A stretch of DNA of 64,000 nucleotides from Spirosoma endophyticum. Lineage in GTDB: Bacteria; Bacteroidota; Bacteroidia; Cytophagales; Spirosomataceae. A model generated the notes under the pieces. The model worked only from the letters and a program-made list of their open reading frames with translations. It was not told the DNA's origin and did not search any database. Location: positions 1 through 64,000 of the forward strand of contig NZ_FOLQ01000007.1 of the NCBI RefSeq assembly GCF_900112365.1, in the 5' to 3' direction. Numbering within the stretch: position 1 is the first letter of the stretch; each line of letters starts with the position of its first letter. Below are positions 9,111 to 17,788 of the stretch, piece by piece. The translations under genes were made by a program, and so were the position numbers.

Positions 9111-9437
9111 TCAGCCAGCTGAAATCACTATAGCGCCAGTTGGGAGATCATATTTAAGAACATGATTCATCTTTGGCAGGAGTGGTTTCAGAAAAGGCAT
9201 AGCGTTACTATACACATTCAGTACTAGCACAGCTATCGGATATTTTGCAAAATTTTGTTGATACTTCAGATTCTTGTCGAACGTAATAAGTACCTCAAAA
9301 CCTTCGGCTAACATCAATGCCAACAACTCGCCGTTCTTTTTACTCTGCCAGCCCATATCACGGACAGTATAAATTTCATGATCAGGAAAATGCTGTTTCA
9401 ACGCTTTAGGTAAGTTTTCGTCAATCAGCAATTTCAT
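9111..9437 (-). CDS. DUF5615 PIN-like toxin candidate
   Basis: The 108-residue protein starts MKLLIDENLPKAL, the hallmark of the DUF5615/Mut7-C PIN-like group. Acidic residues stand at Asp6 and Glu7, and a later LITFDKN carries the second acidic site expected of a PIN-type nuclease. The gene overlaps the DUF433 gene by 17 bases, which suggests translational coupling. In this family pairing the PIN-like protein is the proposed toxin. Activity has to be inferred from the family. Confidence 0.8.
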   Translation of the reverse strand: MKLLIDENLPKALKQHFPDHEIYTVRDMGWQSKKNGELLALMLAEGFEVLITFDKNLKYQQNFAKYPIAVLVLNVYSNAMPFLKPLLPKMNHVLKYDLPTGAIVISAG

Positions 9438-9657
9438 AGATCAAGGGCAATAACTTTTCCGAATTGAGTGCTTTACTCGCCATTTCAAGTACTTTGATAG
9501 CTTGCTCCCGTGCGACGGATGGAAAATCTTTTAAAAAATCATCCAATGAAATTCCTACTTCTAAATGCATAAACAGTGATTCAATAGGAACCCGAGTTCC
9601 CGAAAAAACAGGAGTACCAAATTGAATTTCTGGATCAATTGTGATAGGATTTGCCAT
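9421..9657 (-). CDS. DUF433 antitoxin candidate
   Basis: A 78-residue protein with the DUF433 pattern: ITIDPEIQFGTPVFSGTRVPIESLF followed by a helix-turn-helix-like C-terminus (SLDDFLKDFPSVAREQAIKVLE). DUF433 proteins typically precede DUF5615 proteins as the antitoxin. It begins 13 bases after the ilvA stop, so the pair sits inside the amino acid gene run and may be cotranscribed with ilvA. No separate promoter is obvious. Confidence 0.8.
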   Translation of the reverse strand: MANPITIDPEIQFGTPVFSGTRVPIESLFMHLEVGISLDDFLKDFPSVAREQAIKVLEMASKALNSEKLLPLIYEIAD

Positions 9658-9670
9658 AACTATTTTCTTT

Positions 9671-10945
9671 TTACACCAAAAACTGAAAGATATCAGGTTG
9701 GTCGTTCAGGTACTCAAACACGATATTCTGTGCGTTCATTCGCTGGATGAGCGGCTCGAAGTCTTCTCGATGTTTTAATTCAATGCCCACTACGGCCGGA
9801 CCGGTTTCCCGGTTCGTTTTCTTCGCGTATTCGAAACGACTGATGTCATCATCCGGGCCTAATACGTTCAGGAAATCACGGAAAGCACCCGCCCGTTGCG
9901 GAAACCGGATGATGAAATAGTGTTTTAGCCCTTCGTATAACAGCGATCGTTCCTTGATTTCTTCAGTCCGGGTAATGTCGTTGTTGCCGCCACTCACTAG
10001 GCACACTACGTTCTTGCCTTTAATCTCATCCTTGATCATGTCCAGTGCGGCAATAGTCAGGGCACCCGCTGGTTCAGCCACAATGGCGTCTTCGTCGTAC
10101 AGTTTCAGGATAGTCGTACAAACTTTACCCTCGGGAACCAGCAGAACGCGGTCGAGGTTTTGGCGACAAATTTCAAACGTAGTATCACCCGGTCGTTTGA
10201 CGGCAGCTCCGTCAACAAATTTATCAATCTTGTCAAGCGCTATAACATGACCTTCGTCGATGGAAATCTTCATGGATGGAGATCCCAGCGGTTCAACTCC
10301 AATCAGTTTGGTTTTAGGACTCAACTGTTTGAATACAATTGAAACACCAGATGCCAGACCGCCCCCACCAATGGCCATTAACAGGTAGTCGATCTTGACG
10401 TTTGAGTCTTTGAAAATCTCCAGGCCAACGGTTCCCTGTCCTTCCATGACCTGTAAATCGTCAAACGGATGGACAAATATGCTTTCGTGGGTGTTGACAT
10501 ACTCGATAGCTGCATGAAACGCGTCATCGAACGTATCGCCCGTTAAAATGACGTCTACGAATTCTTTGCCGAACAGCTTTACCTGCTTCACCTTCTGGTT
10601 TGGCGTAGTGGTAGGCATAAAAATCGTGCCCCGGACAGCCATTTTCCGGCAGGCATAAGCAACGCCCTGCGCGTGATTTCCGGCACTGGCACACACAACA
10701 CCTTTAGCGAGTGATTCGGCGGGCAGACTAGCCATTTTATTATAGGCCCCCCGAATTTTATAGGACCGAACAACCTGCAAGTCCTCTCGTTTCAGGTAAA
10801 TATTGGCCTCATAACGGTCGGACAGGTTAATATTTTCCTGCAATGGCGTATGGGACGCTATCCCCTGAAGTCGCTCAGCGGCCAGGTAAATGTTATCAAG
10901 GTCGGGAAAAGTTATTTTCTTATCGTTTTCGACAACTGTGCTCAT
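9671..10945 (-). CDS. ilvA: Threonine ammonia-lyase (threonine dehydratase)
   Basis: PLP enzyme that converts threonine to 2-oxobutyrate and ammonia, the entry to isoleucine. The PLP lysine lies in VVRSYKIRGAYNKM near residue 63, the phosphate-binding loop is SAGNHAQGVAYA, and AIGGGGLASG is the second cofactor loop. The C-terminal 80 residues form one ACT-like domain (YFIIRFPQRAGAFRDFLNVLGPDDDISRFEY), as in the 420-residue Bacillus type rather than the two-domain 510-residue type. That domain normally mediates isoleucine feedback. It lies 127 bases downstream of ilvC. Confidence 0.95.
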   Translation of the reverse strand: MSTVVENDKKITFPDLDNIYLAAERLQGIASHTPLQENINLSDRYEANIYLKREDLQVVRSYKIRGAYNKMASLPAESLAKGVVCASAGNHAQGVAYACRKMAVRGTIFMPTTTPNQKVKQVKLFGKEFVDVILTGDTFDDAFHAAIEYVNTHESIFVHPFDDLQVMEGQGTVGLEIFKDSNVKIDYLLMAIGGGGLASGVSIVFKQLSPKTKLIGVEPLGSPSMKISIDEGHVIALDKIDKFVDGAAVKRPGDTTFEICRQNLDRVLLVPEGKVCTTILKLYDEDAIVAEPAGALTIAALDMIKDEIKGKNVVCLVSGGNNDITRTEEIKERSLLYEGLKHYFIIRFPQRAGAFRDFLNVLGPDDDISRFEYAKKTNRETGPAVVGIELKHREDFEPLIQRMNAQNIVFEYLNDQPDIFQFLV

Positions 10946-11072
10946 AGTGTAAAGTTACGAAACAAAAGAATGGGAATACGGCAAGCCTACCGCCCTGTAA
11001 ACGCAAATTGGGCAGATTATCACAGATTGTGTATCCATGATGACCTGCCCAACGCTACGTTCGTATTCAAGG

Positions 11073-12116
11073 CTAGCTACGTTCTGGACGTAGTGACCGC
11101 ACGGCGGCACCTGCCCGCCACATTTCAGAATCGCGCAGTTCGGCTAGTTCTACTTCGAGTTTCTCGCGGTAGTCAGGCTGCGAGTTGCGGGTGATGCTGA
11201 TTTCGGCTTGTTCCTGCGATTTTACAGAATTATATAACTTCTCAAAAACAGGCTTGGTTGCATCATGGAAAGGCTTCCACCAATCGAGCGCACCCCGTTG
11301 AGCAGTAGTCGAACAGTTGGCATACATCCAGTCCATCCCGTTTTCGGCAACCAGCGGCATCAGCGATTGAGTCAATTCTTCAACAGTTTCGTTGAACGCT
11401 TCCGAAGGACTGTGGCCATTGGCACGTAGTACTTCGTATTGAGCAGCAAAAATACCCTGAATGGCACCCATCAAGGTACCACGTTCGCCGGTCAGGTCAG
11501 ACGTTACTTCTTTGTAGAAATCGGTTTCGAATAGATAGCCCGAACCAACACCGATGCCCATGGCAATGGCTTTGTTACGTGCATTGCCACTCGCATCCTG
11601 ATAAATAGCAAACGACGAGTTCAAGCCTTTGCCTTCTACGAACAAGCGACGTAATGACGTGCCCGAACCTTTAGGCGCTACCAGGAACACGTCAACATCG
11701 GAAGGAGGAATAATACCAGTTTTTTCTTTATACGTAACGCCGAAACCGTGCGAGAAATAGAGTGATTTGCCGGGCTTAAGCGCAGCTTTTACGGTTGGCC
11801 AGAGTTCAATCTGAGCGGCATCGGAGAGCAGGAAGCAAATGATCGTGCCTTTTTCCAGCGCTTCTTCGATTTCAAATAGTGTTTCGCCTGGAACCCAGCC
11901 ATCAGCGACGGCTTTATCGTAGGTTTTACCTTTACGTTGTCCAACGATAACATTGAAACCATTGTCGCGCATATTCAGCGACTGACCAGGACCTTGTACA
12001 CCATAGCCGATAACGGCAATAGTTTCATTGGCCAGCTCTTCGCGGGCTTTTTCCAGCGGAAATTCTTCCCGCGTTACAACTTGTTCCTCAACTCCTCCGA
12101 AATTAATCGTTGCCAT
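11073..12116 (-). CDS. ilvC: Ketol-acid reductoisomerase
   Basis: Converts acetolactate and acetohydroxybutyrate to the dihydroxy acids with NADPH and Mg. At 347 residues it is a short, class-I-sized enzyme. The dinucleotide loop is IAVIGYGVQGPGQSLNMRDNG, followed by VGQRKG. Mg ligands lie in TSDLTGERGTLMG and NETVEEL, and the C-terminal substrate loop has STTAQRGALDW. From memory the run around RDNGFNVIVG, GWVPG, YFSHGFGV, VAPKGSG and NSQPDYREKLE resembles mitochondrial (yeast Ilv5) enzymes more than Escherichia coli IlvC. Starts 41 bases after the ilvN stop. Confidence 0.95.
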   Translation of the reverse strand: MATINFGGVEEQVVTREEFPLEKAREELANETIAVIGYGVQGPGQSLNMRDNGFNVIVGQRKGKTYDKAVADGWVPGETLFEIEEALEKGTIICFLLSDAAQIELWPTVKAALKPGKSLYFSHGFGVTYKEKTGIIPPSDVDVFLVAPKGSGTSLRRLFVEGKGLNSSFAIYQDASGNARNKAIAMGIGVGSGYLFETDFYKEVTSDLTGERGTLMGAIQGIFAAQYEVLRANGHSPSEAFNETVEELTQSLMPLVAENGMDWMYANCSTTAQRGALDWWKPFHDATKPVFEKLYNSVKSQEQAEISITRNSQPDYREKLEVELAELRDSEMWRAGAAVRSLRPERS

Positions 12117-12157
12117 GTTTAATTGGTTTTGGTACTCGTATTGGGGTTACTAATTGG

Positions 12158-12691
12158 TTACAGATAATAGGCCCATTCGGACTCGGGCAGGTATTCGACA
12201 AGACCTTTTTCAGTTTTGCCCACCGCTACCCGGCCGGATCGAACAAACTCTAAAATCTCATATTGCTTGATATAAGCGAAAAACTCAAAAATGTCGGTGT
12301 CGTTGCCGGTTTTTTCGATTACTACGTAGTCTAAGCCCCAGTAAACAACCCAGGCTTTGTATTCCTTATTGATCGTCTCAACATCCAGCGATTTACTGCC
12401 TAACGGCGTCGAAATTTTGAACAAGGCAATTTCATTGTACACGATTTCATCGTTGAGATAGCCGAAAACCGCCATCACCTCCACGATTTTACGAATTTGG
12501 CGAACGAGCTTTTCAACTTCTTCGCGGGATTCGTGTTTGATAACAATCGTAAATCGGGATACGCCTTTCCGTTCCGTTTCGGATACGGTCAGGCTCTCGA
12601 TGTTGATCCGTCGGCGTGTGAAAATAATCGTGATGCGGTTCAGCAACCCGATTGTATTTTCGGTAAATATGCAGATAGTGTAGGTAGTCAT
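12158..12691 (-). CDS. ilvN: Acetolactate synthase small (regulatory) subunit
   Basis: The N-terminal ACT domain (TICIFTENTIGLLNRITIIFTRRRINIESLTV, residues 3-35) is the valine-binding regulatory fold. A second conserved ALS_ss_C-like domain follows to residue 177. The length is typical of the ilvH/ilvN class. The start codon is separated from the ilvB stop by a single base, which indicates translational coupling and equal dosage of the two subunits. Confidence 0.93.
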   Translation of the reverse strand: MTTYTICIFTENTIGLLNRITIIFTRRRINIESLTVSETERKGVSRFTIVIKHESREEVEKLVRQIRKIVEVMAVFGYLNDEIVYNEIALFKISTPLGSKSLDVETINKEYKAWVVYWGLDYVVIEKTGNDTDIFEFFAYIKQYEILEFVRSGRVAVGKTEKGLVEYLPESEWAYYL

Positions 12692-12692
12692 C

Positions 12693-14438
12693 TTATTTCA
12701 ATCTAATCTGCGAAACACTGGTCCCGGCGGGTACCATCGGAAATACGTTTTCTTCTTTCTCAACGATCACTTCGAGCAGATAAGGCCCTTCGTGAGTCAG
12801 CATTTTATCCAGCGATTCGGCCAGATTACACCGTTCGTCGCAGGTATGGCCATCCATGCCGAAGCCTCTGGCAATGGTGATAAAATCAGGGTTTTGTAAT
12901 TCGACAAATGAATACCGACGCTCGTGGAACAACTGCTGCCATTGACGTACCATACCCAGGAAGTTGTTATTCAGGATAATCGCCTTGACGGGCTGTTTAT
13001 TTTGAACGATGGTGCCCAATTCCTGCAACGTCATCTGAAAACAACCATCGCCGATGATGGCTACAACCTGCCGATCGGGTGCACCAACCTGAGCCCCAAA
13101 AGCGGCTGGTAAGGCAAAACCCATCGTACCCATACCGCCCGACGTAACCAAACTGTTGGGTCTGCGGAACTGGTAATAGCGGGAAGCCATCATCTGGTGT
13201 TGGCCTACGTCTGTTACCAGAATAGCCTCACCTTTCGTTTTCGTCGATAGCATGTCAATCACTTCCGCCATTCTGATTTTCCCCTCTACGCTGGTCAGCT
13301 CAGGAACCGTAATGGTTTCGTTTTCAATGGCGTCGTATTTTCTGAACTCATTCCGCCAGATCGTATGATCATTGGGTTTTACCAGTTGAATTAACGCTTT
13401 CAGGGCTTCTTTGGCGTCTCCAACAACTGGCGCATCGGCATGAATGATTTTGTCGATTTCCGACGGGTCGATTTCGATGTGAATGACTTTTGCCTGTTTA
13501 ATATACTTGCTGGCATCACCCGTTACGCGGTCATCAAAACGCATGCCGATGGCGATAATCACGTCAGCATGATCGGTCATAACATTAGGTCCGTAGTTGC
13601 CGTGCATACCCAGCCAGCCAACATAAAGTGGGTGATTGGTTGGAATCGTAGATTGTCCCAATAGTGTAGTTGCGACTGGAATGCCCGTTTTTTCAACGAA
13701 TTCCCGTAGCTCATCCTCCGCTCTGGCAATCTGAACGCCGTGGCCCACTAATACGTAAGGACGTTTAGCTGAGTTGATTAACTGAGCAGCCGCTTCAACC
13801 TGTTCGTGTTTAGGTACCCGACGTGGCCGGTAGCTGATTATGCTCTGACAACGCTCATAAACGAATGGCTTCGTCATCAGTTCCAGTTGCGCACTCTTCG
13901 TCATATCAATCAGAACGGGACCTGGGCGGCCCGACTGTGCGATGTAGAACGCCTTTGATAATATCTCTGGAACTTCATTCGCATCGGTGACCTGGTAGTT
14001 CCACTTGGTGATAGGCATCGTGACGCCCATTACATCTGCTTCCTGAAAGGCATCGGTACCAAGCAGTTTTTTAGCGACCTGACCAACGATGCAAACCATT
14101 GGGGTAGAGTCGATAAGGGCGTCAGCAATTGCCGTAACAAGGTTGGTGGCACCCGGCCCGGACGTAACAAGGCAAACACCCGCCCGGCCCGTCACCCGTG
14201 CATAACCTTCAGCTGCGTGGCCTGCGCCTTGCTCATGACGAACCAGAATGTGATTGATATGCTCCTGGTAGTCGTAAAGCGCATCATAAACGGGCATAAT
14301 AGCTCCACCAGGATAGCCGAAAATGGTGTCCACGCCTTCGGCTATGAGGGCTTTCATCAGGGCGTGTGACCCGTTGATGTAAGTAGGAGCCGGTATTTCC
14401 TCTACGGCTTTCGGCATTTCGATGGTGATAGCTTCCAT
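12693..14438 (-). CDS. ilvB: Acetolactate synthase large (catalytic) subunit
   Basis: Thiamine-diphosphate enzyme making acetolactate or acetohydroxybutyrate. The 581 residues show the catalytic glutamate in RHEQGAGHAAEGYAR near residue 65, the FAD-dependent mid-domain (GIPVATTLLGQSTIP and DVIIAIGMRFDDRVTG), and the TPP-binding GDGCFQMTLQELGT...NNNFLGMVRQWQ motif. The residual N-terminal extension is short. The gap to ilvD is 78 bases and contains a 12-bp palindrome, CACTACGTAGTG, at 14497-14508. Confidence 0.95.
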   Translation of the reverse strand: MEAITIEMPKAVEEIPAPTYINGSHALMKALIAEGVDTIFGYPGGAIMPVYDALYDYQEHINHILVRHEQGAGHAAEGYARVTGRAGVCLVTSGPGATNLVTAIADALIDSTPMVCIVGQVAKKLLGTDAFQEADVMGVTMPITKWNYQVTDANEVPEILSKAFYIAQSGRPGPVLIDMTKSAQLELMTKPFVYERCQSIISYRPRRVPKHEQVEAAAQLINSAKRPYVLVGHGVQIARAEDELREFVEKTGIPVATTLLGQSTIPTNHPLYVGWLGMHGNYGPNVMTDHADVIIAIGMRFDDRVTGDASKYIKQAKVIHIEIDPSEIDKIIHADAPVVGDAKEALKALIQLVKPNDHTIWRNEFRKYDAIENETITVPELTSVEGKIRMAEVIDMLSTKTKGEAILVTDVGQHQMMASRYYQFRRPNSLVTSGGMGTMGFALPAAFGAQVGAPDRQVVAIIGDGCFQMTLQELGTIVQNKQPVKAIILNNNFLGMVRQWQQLFHERRYSFVELQNPDFITIARGFGMDGHTCDERCNLAESLDKMLTHEGPYLLEVIVEKEENVFPMVPAGTSVSQIRLK

Positions 14439-14516
14439 GACGTATGGTCAGTTTAAGGTCGTTTCAGTTTGTTGTTGTCATGATACTACGCGTTTACACT
14501 ACGTAGTGATATTCAT

Positions 14517-16217
14517 TTAATCTTCATCCGTTACGCATCCTTCACTCGCGGATTTCACATTTCGGATGTATTTGCCTAATACACCTTTGGTGAAAGGCGG
14601 AGCCGGTTGCGTCCAGCGACTTTTACGATCGGCCATTTCCTCATCCGATATATGCAAAATTAGTTGACGGGTTTCTGCGTCAATGGTGATGCGGTCGCCA
14701 TCATGAACGAGAGCAATTGGTCCACCGTCGAAGGCCTCGGGTGTTACGTGGCCTACCACGAAGCCGTGGGTGCCACCCGAAAAACGACCGTCGGTAATTA
14801 AGGCAACTTTGTCGCCAAGTCCCGCACCCATAATGGCTGAGGTAGGTTTCAGCATTTCACTCATACCAGGGCCGCCTTTTGGCCCAGCATTACGTATCAC
14901 GATAACTTGGCCTGGTAGAATTTCGCCTTTCTGAAGCGCGTCGATCACTTCACCTTCGTGCTCGCATACTTTCGCTGTACCGTCGAATTGTAACCCTTCC
15001 TTACCCGTAATCTTGGCTACCGAACCGGTAGGGGCGAGGTTACCCCGCATGATTTGAATATGCCCCGTCGCTTTGATTGGCTTGCTCAGGGGGAAGATAA
15101 TTTTCTGGGTGTCAAAATTTAGATCAGCCGCTTCTTCAAGGTTTTCGGCTACCGTTTTACCCGTAACCGTCATGCACTCCCCATGGATAAATCCGTTCTG
15201 ATGTAAGTATTTCATCACGGCTGGTACGCCCCCAATAGCGAGCATATCCTCCATGTAATATTTACCGCTTGGCTTCAAATCAGCTAACAATGGAGTCCGG
15301 TCGCTGATCGCCTGAATCTCGTCAAGTGTCAACGTAATACCCGCTGCCCGGGCAATAGCCAGATAATGCAGCACCGCATTTGTCGAGCCGCCGAGCGCCA
15401 TCACAATTGTTAACGCGTTTTCAAGCGATTGCCGGGTGATAATTTCTTTCGGCGTAATGTTGCGTTCCAGCAATAGCCGCATAGCAGCACCAATTTTTTT
15501 ACATTCCTCCTGCTTCCCTTCGTGCGTAGCTGGGTAAGTACTGCTAAACGGCAGACTCAGGCCCATCGCTTCGATGCTGCTGGCCATCGTATTAGCCGTA
15601 TACATACCGCCACAGGCTCCAGCACCTGGAATGGAATTTTTAATAACGCCTTCATAATCTTCGTCGGAGATGTTGTTAGCGTATTTTTTGCCCAGCGCTT
15701 CAAAGGCTGAGACGATATCTAATTTTTGTCCTTTATAGTGTCCCGAACGTATCGTGCCCCCATAAACCATGATACCTGGGCGCTCTAGTCGAGCCATTGC
15801 CATGACGGCACCCGGCATGTTTTTATCGCAGCCAACGACCGTGACAACGCCATCATACCACTGTGCCGCTACGACTGATTCGATTGAATCGGCAATGAGG
15901 TCACGGCTGGGCAGCGAATAGCGCATGCCATCGTTGCCGTTCGTCATGCCATCGGATACGCCAATCGTGTTGAAGATCAATCCTACTAATCCACTTGCCT
16001 GAATGCCCTGTTTTACGTAGACAGAAAGGCCATTCAGGTGCATGTTACACGTATTGCCTTCGTAGCCCGTACTGGCAATGCCAATTTGTGGCTTCTGCAT
16101 GTCTTCCTCAGTCAGGCCTACACCATATAGCATAGCTTTGGCAGCTGGGTTACTGATTTCCTGCGTTAAGGTGCGGCTAAATCGATTTAGTTCGGTAGTA
16201 GGATGCTCGGCAATCAT
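14517..16217 (-). CDS. ilvD: Dihydroxy-acid dehydratase
   Basis: Dehydrates dihydroxyisovalerate and dihydroxymethylvalerate in valine and isoleucine synthesis. The Fe-S cysteines lie in [20 protein letters not shown] and [14 protein letters not shown], and the C-terminal [15 protein letters not shown] signature is present. I chose ATG at 16217 (566 residues); an in-frame TTG two codons earlier gives the longer frame. It is the first gene of the ilvD-ilvB-ilvN-ilvC run. The upstream region is shared with divergent murQ and holds the palindrome GCGAAATTTCGC, also found in the leuA leader. Confidence 0.95.
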   Translation of the reverse strand: MIAEHPTTELNRFSRTLTQEISNPAAKAMLYGVGLTEEDMQKPQIGIASTGYEGNTCNMHLNGLSVYVKQGIQASGLVGLIFNTIGVSDGMTNGNDGMRYSLPSRDLIADSIESVVAAQWYDGVVTVVGCDKNMPGAVMAMARLERPGIMVYGGTIRSGHYKGQKLDIVSAFEALGKKYANNISDEDYEGVIKNSIPGAGACGGMYTANTMASSIEAMGLSLPFSSTYPATHEGKQEECKKIGAAMRLLLERNITPKEIITRQSLENALTIVMALGGSTNAVLHYLAIARAAGITLTLDEIQAISDRTPLLADLKPSGKYYMEDMLAIGGVPAVMKYLHQNGFIHGECMTVTGKTVAENLEEAADLNFDTQKIIFPLSKPIKATGHIQIMRGNLAPTGSVAKITGKEGLQFDGTAKVCEHEGEVIDALQKGEILPGQVIVIRNAGPKGGPGMSEMLKPTSAIMGAGLGDKVALITDGRFSGGTHGFVVGHVTPEAFDGGPIALVHDGDRITIDAETRQLILHISDEEMADRKSRWTQPAPPFTKGVLGKYIRNVKSASEGCVTDED

Positions 16218-16228
16218 AATCAACAGTT

Positions 16229-16242
16229 AGCGAAATTTCGCT
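16229..16242. promoter_or_regulatory. Palindrome AGCGAAATTTCGCT upstream of ilvD
   Basis: Perfect 14-bp palindrome containing the same 12-mer as the leuA leader, and placed 11 bases before the ilvD ATG. Both sites are preceded on the minus strand by TATTTACG(G)CGTT, so the similarity extends beyond the palindrome. It may be an operator for a shared branched-chain regulator. Confidence 0.5.
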
Positions 16243-16330
16243 GATAGTGTAATAACGCCGTAAATAAAGGGGTTGTTTTTTGGAAAGGCAAGAAAAAATC
16301 GATTATTTATTAGTTAAAATTGGGCTGTAT

Positions 16331-16338
16331 TACTTTTG
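16331..16338 (+). promoter_or_regulatory. Minus-7-type box directly before murQ
   Basis: TACTTTTG matches TAnnTTTG and ends 4 bases before the murQ ATG, which would place transcription initiation at about the start codon (a leaderless mRNA). No good TTTG lies 19 bases upstream; TTTA occurs at 16306-16309. Confidence 0.35.
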
Positions 16339-16342
16339 AGGT

Positions 16343-17152
16343 ATGACTACAGAAACTACATCTTATTACGACAATCTTGAGCAAATGTCGGTCCATGACT
16401 TGCTGACGAATATTAATAAAGAAGATCAAACCGTGCCCTTTGCGGTTGAGCAGGCAATTCCACAGATCGAAGCGTTGGTAAGTGAAATTGTCAAACGTAT
16501 GCGCCAGGGCGGGCGACTTATTTACATTGGCGCTGGCACAAGTGGCCGACTTGGCGTAGTGGATGCCTCTGAATGCCCACCGACGTACGGTGTTCCGCAC
16601 GATTTGGTCATTGGTCTGATGGCTGGTGGTGACGGTGCCATTCGAAAGGCCGTTGAGTATGCGGAGGATGACGCTGAGCAAGCCTGGAAAGACATTGCTC
16701 CCTATCAACCCGACGAACACGACACTGTTATTGGTATTGCGGCTTCAGGTCGAACGCCCTACGTAATTGGTGGGCTGAATCAGGCAAGGGCGGCTGGACT
16801 GTTGACGGGCTGCATTGTTTGCAATGCTGGCTCAGCCGTTGCGCAGGCAGCTGAGTTGCCCGTAGAAGTGGTCGTTGGCCCGGAGTTCGTAACGGGTAGT
16901 ACACGTATGAAAGCCGGCACGGCTCAAAAACTCGTCCTGAACATGATTTCGACTTCAGTCATGATTCAATTGGGTCGTGTGAAGGGAAATAAGATGGTCG
17001 ATATGATGCTCACGAACATCAAATTGCAGGATCGGGCGGCCAAGATGGTCATGAGCGAAATTGGCGTTAGTCGCGAAGAGGCTGAAGCATTATTAGCGAA
17101 GTTTGGCAATGTACGTGGGGCAATTGACGGATTTAGTCAGACGGAAGAATGA
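16343..17152 (+). CDS. murQ: N-acetylmuramic acid 6-phosphate etherase
   Basis: SIS-domain lyase that cleaves the lactyl ether of MurNAc-6-phosphate in cell wall recycling. The N-terminus (YDNLEQMSVHDLLTNINKED) is characteristic of MurQ. IYIGAGTSGRLGVVDASECPPTYG holds the sugar-phosphate loop and the catalytic Glu. VVVGPEFVTGSTRMKAGTAQKLVLNMIST is the second family signature. The 269 residues are slightly shorter than the usual 300. It is divergent from ilvD and is followed after 63 bases by an unknown gene. Confidence 0.93.
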   Translation: MTTETTSYYDNLEQMSVHDLLTNINKEDQTVPFAVEQAIPQIEALVSEIVKRMRQGGRLIYIGAGTSGRLGVVDASECPPTYGVPHDLVIGLMAGGDGAIRKAVEYAEDDAEQAWKDIAPYQPDEHDTVIGIAASGRTPYVIGGLNQARAAGLLTGCIVCNAGSAVAQAAELPVEVVVGPEFVTGSTRMKAGTAQKLVLNMISTSVMIQLGRVKGNKMVDMMLTNIKLQDRAAKMVMSEIGVSREEAEALLAKFGNVRGAIDGFSQTEE

Positions 17153-17215
17153 GCTGTCCGTAAAGTAATCTGCTATCCTTTTGCGTCTTCCTTTTTGAAT
17201 CATAGTCAGAAAGCG

Positions 17216-17785
17216 ATGAACAAAAAAATACTGCTTATTGGCCGTAATCCCAACGTACTGGCCAGCTTAGCCGACGCCCTAACACATGAAGGACTTGTCG
17301 TAAAAACCACGAATCTTGTTGAACGGGCTAGTCAGGATTTCGATGCTGCCGAGTTTGACCTGATTGCCTTTGGACGAGGAGTTGACGAACAAACTAACTC
17401 GTTGCTTAAAGCTGATTTCATAGCCCAAAAGTCGTCAATACTGTTTGTTGATGGGTTAGCGCTTATTACTACCTTATTAGTCAAGCAAATTCAGTTAGTA
17501 CTTGCTGATAGGCCATTTGCTGAAAAAGTGATTGCTGAATTTAGCTGTCAGCAGCATGAGCGTTTGACAATACACATTACGGTATTAACTGACTGCCAGC
17601 TACTAATTGATCTGTATGAACTTGATGCTGTGCACCATACACGACAGGAAACCCTTGTCAGTACGTTTGTAGTCGCGGGAAATCACTCTTTTAGTGTCGA
17701 TCTACAGGTTGATGGTACGTCGACAATCAACTTTCTCGTGGCCGAAGTTGCCAATCTTGCTTTAGCGGTATTGCCGCTTCAGTAA
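17216..17785 (+). CDS. Hypothetical protein, 189 aa
   Basis: Not recognised. I start at ATG 17216 (MNKKILLIGRNPNV); a TTG seven codons earlier is also open. The first 80 residues look like a Rossmann-type alternating alpha/beta unit with LLIGRNPNVLASLADAL near the start and a FDLIAFGRGV strand, similar to a receiver or NAD-binding fold but without a clear GxGxxG. The second half is mainly beta. It has no signal peptide or membrane segment. It is codirectional with murQ and ends 3 bases before the convergent epimerase gene. Confidence 0.7.
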   Translation: MNKKILLIGRNPNVLASLADALTHEGLVVKTTNLVERASQDFDAAEFDLIAFGRGVDEQTNSLLKADFIAQKSSILFVDGLALITTLLVKQIQLVLADRPFAEKVIAEFSCQQHERLTIHITVLTDCQLLIDLYELDAVHHTRQETLVSTFVVAGNHSFSVDLQVDGTSTINFLVAEVANLALAVLPLQ

Positions 17786-17788
17786 GAG

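Noticed and set aside
14497..14508. CACTACGTAGTG palindrome between ilvD and ilvB as an operator
   Set aside because: A single copy; best explained as an instance of the over-represented ACGTAG word.
16218..16342. Attenuator upstream of ilvD like the one at leuA
   Set aside because: The palindrome is shared but no leader peptide and no terminator hairpin are present.
16310..16720. 136-codon minus-strand frame over murQ
   Set aside because: Shadow frame of murQ that would also intrude on the ilvD promoter region.
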